From Vulcanimicrobium sp035943995 (GTDB lineage Bacteria; Vulcanimicrobiota; Vulcanimicrobiia; Vulcanimicrobiales; Vulcanimicrobiaceae): a stretch of 64,000 nucleotides of DNA. Within the stretch, counting starts at the first letter, position 1, and every line of letters begins with the position of its first letter. This document shows positions 25,980-33,710 of this stretch, piece after piece. The translations under genes were made by a program, and so were the position numbers. Where the stretch lies: contig DASZBS010000027.1 of the NCBI GenBank assembly GCA_035943995.1, forward strand, positions 10,127 through 74,126, written 5' to 3'. The notes beneath the pieces are model-generated. The model did not search any database. It was not told the origin of the DNA and saw only the letters and a list, made by a program, of their open reading frames with translations.

Positions 25980-27092
25980 CTGACCACCGCGCTCGTCCAC
26001 GACTATCTCAACCAGCGCGGCGGCGCGGAGCGCGTGTTCGCGCATTTCGTGCGCGCGTGGCCCGAAGCGCCCGTCTACACCGCGCTGTACGACGAGCAAG
26101 CCGTGGGCGATCTCGTGCCGGCCGCGCGCGTGCGGACGTCGTTCTTGCAGCGCTTTCCGCTGCGCGAGCGCGCGTTTCGCGCGTACGCGCCGCTCTACCC
26201 GCGCGCGTTCGAATCGTTCGACCTGTCCGCGTTCGATCTGGTCGTGTCGTCGACGACCGCGTGGGCGAAGGGCGTGATCGTGCGCCCCGATGCGGTGCAC
26301 GTCTGCTACATCAACACCGTAGCGCGCTTCGTGTTCGACGCGGAGCGCTACGTCGGCGGCTTCGGCACCGGCGCGTTGGCTCGGCCGCTGCTCAAACGGC
26401 TTGCGGCGTGGGACGTGCGCGCGGCGCAGCGCCCGACGCGTTTCGTCGCGAACTCGCGCAACGTCGCGGAGCGCGTGCGGCGCTGGTACGGGCGCGACGC
26501 CGACGTGCTGCCGTGCCCGGTCGACGTGGACCGCTTCACGCCGGGCGCGGGCGACGGCGGCTACTACGTCGTCGTGTCGCGGCTTTTGCCGTACAAGCGG
26601 ATCGATCTCGCGATCGCGGCGTGCGCGCTGGCGGGCGTGCCGCTGCACGTCGCCGGCACCGGGCCCGACGAGCGGCGGCTCAAAGCGCTCGCGCTCGGCA
26701 CGCGCACCACGTTCCACGGCGCGGTGGACGACGCGGCGCGCAACGCGCTCGTGGGCGCCGCGCGCGCGGCGATCCTGCCGGGGGAAGAAGACTTCGGGCT
26801 CGTCCCGCTCGAGGCCGCCGCGGCGGGCCGCCCGACGATCGCGTACGCCGCGGGCGGTGCGCTCGAAACCATGATCGACGGCGAGACGGGCGCGTTCTTT
26901 TGCGCGCCGGAGCCGCGCGCGCTGGCGAACGCGATCCGCGCCTTCGACCCGTCGCGCTACGACCCGGCGCGGCTGCGCGCGCACGCGGAGCAGTTCCGCC
27001 CGGAGCGCTTCGTCGCGCGCCTGCGCGCGATCGTCGACGACACGGTAGCATCGCGGGCGGCTGCGACGCGGCGTGAGGACGCCGGCGCGTGA
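25980..27092 (+). CDS. GT4 glycosyltransferase with probable CTG start
   Basis: A 370-residue glycosyltransferase family 4 protein. Homology demands an N-terminus xTTALVHDYLNQRGGAERVF, as in the many family members beginning MRIALVHDYL. The only codon available is CTG at 25980, preceded by GGTGGC eight to eleven bases upstream; the first conventional start (GTG 26034) would delete the first beta strand and GGAERV loop. Further motifs: CYINTVARFVFDAERYVGGF, YYVVVSRLLPYKRIDLAIAA, HVAGTGPDERRL and EEDFGLVPLEAAAAGRPTIA with the EX7E pair. It should transfer a nucleotide sugar during surface-polysaccharide synthesis. Its stop overlaps the GTG of the DUF2079 gene. Confidence 0.88.
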   Translation: MTTALVHDYLNQRGGAERVFAHFVRAWPEAPVYTALYDEQAVGDLVPAARVRTSFLQRFPLRERAFRAYAPLYPRAFESFDLSAFDLVVSSTTAWAKGVIVRPDAVHVCYINTVARFVFDAERYVGGFGTGALARPLLKRLAAWDVRAAQRPTRFVANSRNVAERVRRWYGRDADVLPCPVDVDRFTPGAGDGGYYVVVSRLLPYKRIDLAIAACALAGVPLHVAGTGPDERRLKALALGTRTTFHGAVDDAARNALVGAARAAILPGEEDFGLVPLEAAAAGRPTIAYAAGGALETMIDGETGAFFCAPEPRALANAIRAFDPSRYDPARLRAHAEQFRPERFVARLRAIVDDTVASRAAATRREDAGA

Positions 27093-28345
27093 GGCCGACG
27101 CGCGCCGTGGTGATCGCCGCCGCGGTGTTCGCGGTGGTGTACGTCGCGCTCGATCTGAACAAGCTGTACGCGCTGCGCTACGGCGCGGACACGGGGACGT
27201 TCGTGCAGTGGCTGGTGGGCGAAGCGCACGGCCGCGGCTCGTGGAACGGCGCGGAGTACCGGGCGCACTTGCAGGTGCACGACTCGTGGGTGCTGCTCGC
27301 GCTGGTGCCGCTGATGGCCGCGTTCCCGTTCGCGCAGACGCTGCTCGTGGTGCAAGTGCTCGCGCTCGCCGCGGCCGCGCTCGCGATCTGCGCGTTCGCG
27401 CGCGCGTGCGGCGCGACGCCGCGCGGCGCGACGGCGGTCGGGATCGCGTACCTGCTGTCGCCGTCGGTGCAAGGGATCGCGTACGGCAACTTCTTGGAGA
27501 ACGTGTTCGTGCCGCTGCTCGCCGCGCTCGGCGCGCTCGCGGTGCGGCGGCGCGCGCTCGTCGCGTCGCTGGTCGTCGCGCAGCTTCTGCTCGGTCTCAA
27601 GGAAGATCAGGCGCTATTCCTAGCCTGGTTCGGCGCGGCGTGCGCGCTGTGGTGGGATCGCCGCATCGGCGTGGGCGTCGCCGCGCTCGCGGTGGTCAAC
27701 GGGCTCGGCTTCGTCGTCGCGGAGCGGCTGACGAACGCGCACCCGTCATTGCCCGGCTACGCGCTGCACGTCGACGAACCGCTGCAGAAGCTCGCGTTCT
27801 TCGCCGCGCTGCTCGCGCCGTTCGCGTTCGCGCCGCTCCTGCTGCGCTGGCGTTTGCTGCTCGCGCTGCCGCTCGTCGCCGAGCTCGCGTTCAACCGGCC
27901 GTGGGCGTATCCGATCGCCCGCATCGGCACGCACTGGACCGCGCCGCTCGTCGCCGCGACTGCCCTCGCGGCAGCCTACGTCGTCGCAAAGCGCCCGCGC
28001 CTGGCGACGCCGGTGCTGGTGTGCGCGATTCTGTGCGCGCTGACGATCAACGACACGGTGCTCAAGCTCGGCCGCTGGCCGTACGTGTTCGACCGAAGCG
28101 CGTACGCAGCGGCGTCGGCGTTGCGCGATGCGCGCACCGACGTCGTCGTGCGCCGTCCCGACGAAGGCGCCTACGTCGTCGCCGCGGCGAACCCGCACGT
28201 GCTGCTGGCAAAATACGACCCGCGCGACACGGGCTATTGTCCGGCGTACGACAAGGATCCGCGCGCGTTCTTCGCGTCGCTGGGCGTAGGAACGTGGCCC
28301 GCGAACACGGCGCTGTGCGGCGGCGTGCCGGTTGCGCCGCGCTGA
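27089..28345 (+). CDS. DUF2079 polytopic membrane protein
   Basis: A 418-residue protein from GTG 27089, coupled to the glycosyltransferase. About ten hydrophobic segments. The family hallmarks are an early loop with LRYGADTGTFVQWLVGEAHG, HLQVHDSWVLLALVPLMAAF, a SPSVQGIAYGNFLENVFVPL segment and LLGLKEDQALFLAWFGAA. A C-terminal periplasmic part contains two Cys (DTGYCPAYDKDPR and NTALCGG). DUF2079 is GT-C-like and thought to act in lipid-linked sugar metabolism; direct evidence is scarce. It ends tail to tail with the CPBP protease gene, 12 bp away. Confidence 0.85.
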   Translation: MRPTRAVVIAAAVFAVVYVALDLNKLYALRYGADTGTFVQWLVGEAHGRGSWNGAEYRAHLQVHDSWVLLALVPLMAAFPFAQTLLVVQVLALAAAALAICAFARACGATPRGATAVGIAYLLSPSVQGIAYGNFLENVFVPLLAALGALAVRRRALVASLVVAQLLLGLKEDQALFLAWFGAACALWWDRRIGVGVAALAVVNGLGFVVAERLTNAHPSLPGYALHVDEPLQKLAFFAALLAPFAFAPLLLRWRLLLALPLVAELAFNRPWAYPIARIGTHWTAPLVAATALAAAYVVAKRPRLATPVLVCAILCALTINDTVLKLGRWPYVFDRSAYAAASALRDARTDVVVRRPDEGAYVVAAANPHVLLAKYDPRDTGYCPAYDKDPRAFFASLGVGTWPANTALCGGVPVAPR

Positions 28346-28357
28346 CGCTGACGCGCC

Positions 28358-29119
28358 TCAGGCCTGGTGGAAGACGACCACGAGGACGACCGTCACACTG
28401 TTGAAGATCGCATGGGTCAGCATCGAGGCGACGAGCGAACCCGAGCGGTAGTACACGAGCGCGAGGACCGCGCCCGCGGCGGCGAGCGGTAGGATCGCGC
28501 CCGCGTTGCCGGGCTGCCAGTGTGCGAGGCCGAACAGGATCGCCGAGCCTGGCACGGCGACCCACACGGGCAGATACCGCCGCAGCGCGTTGAAGATGAA
28601 ACCCCGAAACGTCAGCTCTTCCACGAACGGCGCCGCGACGCAGGCGAAGAAGACGAACACGCCGATCGTCGGCCCGCGCGCGGCGCGCAACAGCTGCACC
28701 TGCACTTCGTCGGGCTTGAGGTGGAAAATCGCCTGCTCCGCCGCGCCGGCGGCCACCGACGCAACGAACATCACGATCGCGCCGGCGATCGCGAGCGCGA
28801 CGTCGCGCAGCTGCGGTGCGCGCAGCCCGAGCCTCGGCAACGTGCGCTGCGCGAGCCTCGGCAGCAGCGGCAAGATGACGGCGAGCGTCGCCGCATAGGC
28901 GCACAGCTGCGCAATCAGCAGCGGCCACGACAGCGACTGCAGATCTTTGAGGTGCGCCCAGCCGGCGACGATCAGAAACGCGAGCAAGATCGTCGCCGGG
29001 ACGTACATCGCGACGAGCAGCAGCACCGCGAACAGCAGCGACTGCCACCAGACGAACCCGGTGTCAGGCGAGCGCGTCGGCGAGAGCGGCGAACGATCGG
29101 AGGTCGAGGTCTTCACCAC
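28358..29119 (-). CDS. CPBP-family intramembrane metalloprotease
   Basis: A 253-residue membrane protein from a GTG at 29119. The family motifs are FVEELTFRGFIFNALRR (EExxxR), SAILFGLAHWQPGNAG (FxxxH) and ASMLTHAIFNSVTV (HxxxN/D). Seven to eight hydrophobic helices. These CAAX/Abi-type proteases cleave membrane or prenyl-like substrates, and many are of unknown role. The start lies 56 bp inside the 3' end of ksgA; the only later in-frame start would remove the first helix, so the long overlap is probably real. Confidence 0.87.
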   Translation of the reverse strand: MVKTSTSDRSPLSPTRSPDTGFVWWQSLLFAVLLLVAMYVPATILLAFLIVAGWAHLKDLQSLSWPLLIAQLCAYAATLAVILPLLPRLAQRTLPRLGLRAPQLRDVALAIAGAIVMFVASVAAGAAEQAIFHLKPDEVQVQLLRAARGPTIGVFVFFACVAAPFVEELTFRGFIFNALRRYLPVWVAVPGSAILFGLAHWQPGNAGAILPLAAAGAVLALVYYRSGSLVASMLTHAIFNSVTVVLVVVFHQA

Positions 29120-29882
29120 GGATGTCGGCAGGCAGGGCGAGTGAGGCGATGGCCGCGACGATCCGCTCGCGCGGGATGTCGAGCGCGAGCGTGAGGGAGT
29201 TCGCCAGGGTCTTGCGCCGGTACGCGAACGCGCCGCGCACGACCTGTTCGAAGCGCGCCCGGTCGCGCACGGCCGCGGGCGGTTCGGCCAACCGCCGCAG
29301 CACGACGACCGTCGACACGACGCCGGGGCGTGGGAAGAACGCGCTGGGCGGGACCGTCAGCGCGCGCTCGACGCCCATCGTCAGCCCGATCGCGAGCGTC
29401 AGGCTGCCGTACTGCGACGTCCCGGGCTTGGCGAGCAGCCGGTCCGCGACGTCCTTCTGGATCATCGCGACGATGCGCGCGGGCGGCCGCGGCAGCGACG
29501 CCAGCTTCACCAGCAGCGGGGTGCCGACATTGTACGGAAGGTTCCCCGCCGCGCGCCACTCGCCGTCGCCGGCATACGCGGCGTAGTCGAACGTGAGCGC
29601 GTCGCCTTGCAGGATCTCGACGCCGGCGAGGTCGTCGCGCGAGCGCAGCACCTCGACCATCTGGGGATCGAGGTCGAACGCGGTGACGTCGGCGCCGAGC
29701 CGCAGCAGCGCCGCGGTGAGCGCGCCGGTCCCGGCGCCGATCTCCAGCACCCGGTCGCCCGGCGCGTCGACGGCGAGCCGTGCGATCCGCGTCGCCGCCC
29801 CGCCGTCCATCAAAAAGTGCTGGCCGAGCCGCTTCTTGGGCCGAATCCCGCGCGCCGCCAGCAACTCACGCGCAGACGACAA
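29064..29882 (-). CDS. rsmA: 16S rRNA (adenine1518-N6/adenine1519-N6)-dimethyltransferase
   Basis: A 272-residue KsgA/RsmA protein from a TTG at 29882. The N-terminal KKRLGQHFLMDGGAATRIAR is the family start. SAM-binding VLEIGAGTGALTAALL, AFDLDPQMVEVL, the target-base motif NLPYNVGTPLL, and AFFPRPGVVSTVVVLRRL follow. The enzyme dimethylates two adenines in helix 45 of 16S rRNA during small-subunit assembly. It follows the G5/3D cell-wall gene on the same strand (rpf/yabE-ksgA order is common in Gram-positives) and overlaps the CPBP gene downstream. Confidence 0.95.
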   Translation of the reverse strand: MSSARELLAARGIRPKKRLGQHFLMDGGAATRIARLAVDAPGDRVLEIGAGTGALTAALLRLGADVTAFDLDPQMVEVLRSRDDLAGVEILQGDALTFDYAAYAGDGEWRAAGNLPYNVGTPLLVKLASLPRPPARIVAMIQKDVADRLLAKPGTSQYGSLTLAIGLTMGVERALTVPPSAFFPRPGVVSTVVVLRRLAEPPAAVRDRARFEQVVRGAFAYRRKTLANSLTLALDIPRERIVAAIASLALPADIRGEDLDLRSFAALADALA

Positions 29883-29900
29883 AACTACTCCATTTTCGGA

Positions 29901-29917
29901 CCGGGGCGCAGCCCCGG
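29901..29917 (-). terminator. GC hairpin after the G5/3D gene
   Basis: CCGGGGC-GCA-GCCCCGG is a perfect seven-bp stem in the 42-bp gap between the 3D-domain gene and rsmA. On the minus strand it is followed by TCCGAAAATGG, then a TTTT a little later. Weak intrinsic terminator or processing hairpin. Confidence 0.4.
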
Positions 29918-29924
29918 GAGTCTG

Positions 29925-30950
29925 CTATTTGATCAGGTACACGGTGATCGAGCGGCGGCCGAACTGGTTCGCCGCGTAGTTCGAATTGAAGCCGAGGTCG
30001 ATCCGGTTGCCGCGGATCGCGCCGCCCGTGTCGCCCGCGACGGCGTGGCCGTAGCCCGGGATGTACATGCGCGTGCCCAGCGGGATCACGCGCGGGTCGA
30101 CGGCGACGACGCCGTGTCCGGCGGGCCGGCCGCTGGCGGTCATGCCGGTGCCGCTGCAGCCACCGCACCCGGCGGTGTATGCGGTGGCGACCATGGACAG
30201 CGCGGCGCTGGCGAGCTTGAGGGTGCCGGTGATGCCGCGCTCGGCGATGTGCGACAGCGCCGCGTACTCGCCGATCCCCTCCGCCACGATCCGGCTCCGC
30301 GGCGCGCGCAGGATGCGCGACACCAGGGCCGTCTTGCGAACGGCGTGGCGGTCCGGGGTGCGCGTCACGGCGTAGGCGGTCTCGGCGACCCCGGGCGTGC
30401 CGGTGTCCAGGACCTTGGTCGAGCCCGGCGGCAGCGTGAACGCATAGCGCTTGACGACCTTGGCGGCCACCGCTTTGCGAACGGTCTCCGTCCAGGAGTC
30501 GACGTGCTTGACCGTCACGGCGGCGCCTTCACCGAGCGCGCTGGCGGGCGCGGGCGAGACCTGGTCGTGGCGATCGTAGGCGACGCCCTGCTCGGAAAGC
30601 AGGCCGGCGACGTTGGCGGCAGGGGTGCGCAACAGACGCGACTGGCCGTCGATGGTGACGGTCACGAGGACGGCGGCCCGGTAGACGACGGTCTCGCCGT
30701 CGGTGAGGGGGCTGGCGGGGTCGACGCTGAGCGCATCGTCGGGGGAGCGGACCAGATTCCGTTCGGCGAGGAGCTCGCCCGCGGTCTCGGCGCTGGTTTC
30801 GATGGTTTCGGTGAGCCCGTCGTGGACGAAGGTGACGTGCTTGGCGGGGGCCGGTGCCGCGATGGCGGCGACCTTTTTGGCGATCTGGCCCGGAACCGTA
30901 CCGGCTCCGAACGGGATCAACAACCCTAGCGAGAGCACGCCCGTCGTCAT
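29925..30950 (-). CDS. Exported DUF348/G5/3D-domain cell-wall protein (YabE-like)
   Basis: A 341-residue protein from ATG 30950 with a hydrophobic N-terminal segment (MTTGVLSLGLLIPFGAG). Two DUF348 repeats follow (HVTFVHDGLTETIETSAETA; VLVTVTIDGQSRLLRTPAAN), then a G5-type domain around TVRKAVAAKVVKRYAFTLPPG. The C-terminal 3D domain contains STAYTAG-like ATAYTAGCGGCSGTGMTASG, VVAVDPRVIPLGTRMYIPGY and GNRIDLGF, carrying the three Asp of MltA/Rpf-type lytic enzymes. It is a probable peptidoglycan lytic or resuscitation-type factor. A strong AAAGGAG lies at 30985-30991, seven bases before an in-frame ATC at 30977 and 35 bases before the ATG, so the true start may be the ATC. Confidence 0.88.
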   Translation of the reverse strand: MTTGVLSLGLLIPFGAGTVPGQIAKKVAAIAAPAPAKHVTFVHDGLTETIETSAETAGELLAERNLVRSPDDALSVDPASPLTDGETVVYRAAVLVTVTIDGQSRLLRTPAANVAGLLSEQGVAYDRHDQVSPAPASALGEGAAVTVKHVDSWTETVRKAVAAKVVKRYAFTLPPGSTKVLDTGTPGVAETAYAVTRTPDRHAVRKTALVSRILRAPRSRIVAEGIGEYAALSHIAERGITGTLKLASAALSMVATAYTAGCGGCSGTGMTASGRPAGHGVVAVDPRVIPLGTRMYIPGYGHAVAGDTGGAIRGNRIDLGFNSNYAANQFGRRSITVYLIK

Positions 30951-30977
30951 GAACGGTGATGGAAGATCGTTGCGGAT

Positions 30978-31301
30978 CGTCCGACTCCTTTCTCGTGCGG
31001 AGGGTGCGGTCCAGCAAACCCGGATCATAGGGATCCGTGCTCGATCTGGTCCGCACTCGACGTCGTAGCGGTGGTCGGCGAGCGTACTTTGGGCCGCGGC
31101 GGCAACACCACAGGCACGAACGCTCGGTCGAGTGCCCCCAAGACCCGAAGGGGCCCTGGTGAACCCGAGTACGGTACCACGACCGGCGCGACCCCGTCAA
31201 ATACGGGGGTCGTAGTCCCCGGGACCCACCTTCTGATACGCGCGCGGCCAGGCGCGCCACGCGGATGGTGCTGGGTGCAAACGGCGAATGCGGTGATCCT
31301 C
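30978..31301. promoter_or_regulatory. Divergent intergenic region between the 3D-domain gene and a glycosyltransferase
   Basis: About 350 bases separate the two divergent starts. The minus side holds the AAAGGAG ribosome-binding site (30985-30991). The plus side ends with GGTGAT nine bases before the GTG at 31302. The middle (31060-31260) is GC-rich with moderately lower GC around 31180-31210; I see no clear operator, gene or riboswitch. A conventional in-frame extension of the glycosyltransferase through this region has no homology. Confidence 0.4.
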
Positions 31302-32420
31302 GTGCGTGTCGGATTCTTCACCGAGTGCTACAAACCGATCGTGAACGGCGTCGTCGCCAGCATCGACGCGCTGCACGACGGCTTGTGCGCGCGCGGTGTC
31401 GAGGTGACGATGATCGCGCCGCATTTTCCGCGCTTCGTCGACGACGTGCGCGACGTCGTGCGCATACCGTCGCTGCCGCTGCCGACGCAAACCGCATACC
31501 GTTTGTGCGTGCCGTATTTGAACGCCGTCGACCGCCGCCGCGTGCGCGGGCTCGACATCGTGCACGCGCACTCGCCGTTCGTGACCGGCTGGATGGGCGC
31601 GTCGTACGCGCGCCGTCATCGCATCCCGCTGGTGTTCACGTATCACACGCGATTGGACGCGTACGCGCACTACGCGCCGTTCGACCGCGCGACGACGGAG
31701 CGCGCGATGTCCGAATTGACGCGCCGGTACGCGAATTGGGCCGATGCGGTCGTCGTGCCGACGCACGCGATGGAGATTCGTTTGCGCGAGCTCGGCGTGC
31801 GCGCGCCGATCGCGGTGGTGCCGAGCGCGATCGACGTCGAGCGCTTCGCCGCGGGCCGGCGCAGCGCGCTCGTGCGCGCGCGGCTCGGCGCGCACGACGA
31901 CGCGCCGCTCGCGCTCGTCGTGTCGCGGCTCGGGATGGAGAAGAACGTCGAGCTCGCGCTCGACGCGCTGGCGCGCTCGCCGGAACTGCGGCTCGCGGTG
32001 GTGGGCGAAGGGCCGCACCGCGCGGCGCTCGAGGAGCGCGCGCACCGGCTAGGCGTCGAGGCGCGCGTGCGGTTCACCGGCGCGCTCGCGCGCGAGCGCC
32101 TGCCCGATATCTACGCGTCGGTCGACGCCTTCGTGTTCCCGTCGACGACCGACACCCAGGGGCTCGTGTTGGCCGAGGCGCTCGCCGCTGGGCTCCCAGT
32201 GATCGCGGCCGACAGCGAAGCCTCGCGCGACGTTCTGGCGGGAGCGGGCCGGCTGGTCGCGCCGGACCCTGAGGCGCTGGCCGGCGCAATTCGCGACGCA
32301 TTGGCGGCGGGCCGCGATCAGAGTGCCGTACATTTGGCATTCTCACGGTTTACCGTGGAGATGCAAACGCGGCGAATACTCGAGCTCTACCGGGAGGTGC
32401 TGGCCGCGCGCGCAGCTTGA
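31302..32420 (+). CDS. GT4 glycosyltransferase (MgtA/PimB-like)
   Basis: A 372-residue protein. The GTG at 31302 gives the family start VRVGFFTECYKPIVNGVVAS; a GTG nine bases earlier is an alternative. Motifs: HSPFVTGWMGASYARRHRIP, FTYHTRLDAYAHYAPF, VVPTHAMEIRLRELGV, ALVVSRLGMEKNVELALDAL, and STTDTQGLVLAEALAAGLPV with the EX7E-type donor site. The opening resembles alpha-mannosyl- and glucosyltransferases that build glycolipids (diglucosyl-diacylglycerol synthase or PimB type). Acts at the inner membrane. Followed by the SOS-type promoter. Confidence 0.9.
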   Translation: MRVGFFTECYKPIVNGVVASIDALHDGLCARGVEVTMIAPHFPRFVDDVRDVVRIPSLPLPTQTAYRLCVPYLNAVDRRRVRGLDIVHAHSPFVTGWMGASYARRHRIPLVFTYHTRLDAYAHYAPFDRATTERAMSELTRRYANWADAVVVPTHAMEIRLRELGVRAPIAVVPSAIDVERFAAGRRSALVRARLGAHDDAPLALVVSRLGMEKNVELALDALARSPELRLAVVGEGPHRAALEERAHRLGVEARVRFTGALARERLPDIYASVDAFVFPSTTDTQGLVLAEALAAGLPVIAADSEASRDVLAGAGRLVAPDPEALAGAIRDALAAGRDQSAVHLAFSRFTVEMQTRRILELYREVLAARAA

Positions 32421-32427
32421 CATGATG

Positions 32428-32443
32428 GTCAACTCCGGTTGAC
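32428..32443. promoter_or_regulatory. Palindrome GTCAAC-N4-GTTGAC upstream of the SOS-type promoter
   Basis: GTCAAC (32428-32433) and GTTGAC (32438-32443) are perfect inverted arms separated by TCCG. The right arm overlaps the first of two TTGACT hexamers. It could be an additional operator or the end of the glycosyltransferase transcript. Confidence 0.35.
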
Positions 32444-32472
32444 TTGACTCGAACACATGTTCGATATAGGAT
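32444..32472 (+). promoter_or_regulatory. Sigma-70-like promoter TTGACT-N17-TAGGAT
   Basis: TTGACT (32444-32449) and TAGGAT (32467-32472) are separated by exactly 17 bases. A start of transcription around 32479 would leave only a few bases before the ATG at 32486, so the mRNA is nearly leaderless. The spacer is filled by a LexA-type palindrome. Confidence 0.65.
32449..32464. promoter_or_regulatory. SOS box TCGAAC-ACAT-GTTCGA (LexA operator)
   Basis: The 16-base TCGAACACATGTTCGA has perfect TCGAAC/GTTCGA arms. This is the consensus of LexA operators in mycobacteria and related to the CGAAC-N4-GTTCG boxes of Bacillus. It lies between the -35 and -10 hexamers, overlapping the -35 by one base, an ideal position for repression. 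It controls an RNase H-like gene and an alkylation-repair glycosylase. Confidence 0.75.
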
Positions 32473-32485
32473 GATCGCACGAGCC

Positions 32486-32926
32486 ATGCAAAACACCGCC
32501 ACTCGCCACCGCTCCGCCGACGTCGCCGTCGGGTACTCCGCCGACCGCACCGGCAACGGGATCGCCTACCTCGCGATCGCGACCGGCAGCGGGCGCACCG
32601 TCGCCAAGGTCCCGTTCAGCGCCGCGCCGCTTTCCGCGCTGGACGGCCGCGAGTTCGGCTACGCGGCCGTCGCGGCCGCCGGCGGCTACCTGCGGGGCCA
32701 CGGGTTCACGCGCGTCCGTCTGCGCCTCCCCGACGAGGCGGTGGTCGACGACCTCAACGCCCGCGGCAGCGTCCCGCCCGCGCTGGCGATGGCCTACGTC
32801 AAGACCCGCTGCGTCCTGCACGGCTTCGCGGCGGCGCGCGTCGAACGCGGCGAACCGATTGAAACCCACGACCTCGAGACGCGGGCCCGAGCGGAGATCG
32901 CCCTCCGCACCCCCGCGGCCGCCTGA
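32486..32926 (+). CDS. RNase H-like-fold protein under SOS control
   Basis: A 146-residue protein from ATG 32486 (an in-frame ATG at 32471 overlaps the -10). The layout resembles RNase HI/RVT_3 domains: a first strand ADVAVGYSADRTGNGIAYLA, a second pair TVAKVPFSA, a helix LDGREFGYAAVAAAGGYLRG with Glu, then VRLRLPDEAVVDDLN with Asp. These match the D-E-D order of the catalytic carboxylates, but the match is by pattern only. It may process R-loops or DNA-RNA hybrids during DNA damage. It overlaps the glycosylase gene by 68 bp. Confidence 0.6.
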   Translation: MQNTATRHRSADVAVGYSADRTGNGIAYLAIATGSGRTVAKVPFSAAPLSALDGREFGYAAVAAAGGYLRGHGFTRVRLRLPDEAVVDDLNARGSVPPALAMAYVKTRCVLHGFAAARVERGEPIETHDLETRARAEIALRTPAAA

Positions 32927-33560
32927 CCGGCGTCCGTCAACTGCGGCTGACCGCCTCACCGCCGACGACCTCCCGCACGACACGCTCGCGCTGTCGCGCG
33001 CGCTGATCGGCAAGCTTCTCGTGCGCGTGCTCGACGGTGAGACGCTCGTCGGGCGCATCGTCGAGACGGAGGCGTACTTTCCGCACGATCCCGCCTCGCA
33101 CGCGTTTCGCGGCCGCACGCAGCGGAACCGCGCCATGTTCGGACCGCCGCTGCACGCCTACGTCTACTTCATCTACGGCGCGAACTGGTGCCTCAACATT
33201 ACCAGCGAGGGCGAGGGTGTGGGCGCGGCGGCGCTCGTGCGGGCGTGCGAGCCCGTCGCCGGGATCGCGACCATGCGCGCGCTGCGCGCCCGCCCGAGCG
33301 GGCGCCCCCGGGCGGGCGTCGTCAAGGACCGCGACCTCGCGCGCGGCCCCGGCAACCTGTGCCGGGCCTTCGCGATCGGCCCGGAGTTCGACGGCGCCGA
33401 CCTGACCGCCGACCCCGCACTGTGGGTCGCCGACGACGGGGTGGTGCTGCCGGTGGGCGTCAGCCCGCGCATCGGCATCACCAAGGCGGCCGAGGAACCG
33501 CTGCGCTTCTATGCGCGCGGCAACCCCAGCGTCAGCGGACCGCGCGCCTTGTCGCCCTGA
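32859..33560 (+). CDS. DNA-3-methyladenine glycosylase (AAG/MPG family)
   Basis: A 233-residue protein. The conserved part begins LTADDLPHDTLALSRALIGK and continues VGRIVETEAYFPHDPASHAF, GRTQRNRAMFGPPLHAYVYF, IYGANWCLNIT, LVRACEPVAGI, LARGPGNLCRAFAI and SPRIGITKAAEEPLRFY. The catalytic Glu is in VETEAY. It excises alkylated purines such as 3-methyladenine. No ATG, GTG or TTG occurs between 32862 and the conserved domain; the TTG at 32859 inside the upstream gene is the only candidate, giving a basic 31-residue extension. Placement behind an SOS promoter fits a DNA-damage role. Confidence 0.92.
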   Translation: MKPTTSRRGPERRSPSAPPRPPDRRPSTAADRLTADDLPHDTLALSRALIGKLLVRVLDGETLVGRIVETEAYFPHDPASHAFRGRTQRNRAMFGPPLHAYVYFIYGANWCLNITSEGEGVGAAALVRACEPVAGIATMRALRARPSGRPRAGVVKDRDLARGPGNLCRAFAIGPEFDGADLTADPALWVADDGVVLPVGVSPRIGITKAAEEPLRFYARGNPSVSGPRALSP

Positions 33561-33578
33561 GGCCTTGTGTGGTAGACT
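33549..33578 (+). promoter_or_regulatory. Promoter with extended -10 ahead of rho
   Basis: TTGTCG (33549-33554) and TAGACT (33573-33578) are 18 bases apart, with TG one base before the -10 (TGGTAGACT). It overlaps the end of the glycosylase gene. A start near 33585 gives a leader of about 125 bases before the rho start, containing a hairpin CGGCGC-TGC-GCGCCG near 33638-33652. Such leaders are often used for Rho autoregulation. Confidence 0.5.
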
Positions 33579-33710
33579 CCGTTGCGTCGCGCGGTCCCAA
33601 TCCGTGCGATCTTCTCGTTCCTCGGCGCTGCGCGCCGACGAGCGGCCCCGGCAGCCTCGCCGGTCCGGCCCCGTCGCGCGGATCGCCCGTCTCCCCAAGG
33701 GAGCACTTCG

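Noticed and set aside
31071..31301. Long N-terminal extension of the second glycosyltransferase
   Set aside because: The conserved domain starts at 31302; the extension is low-complexity and covers the promoter region.
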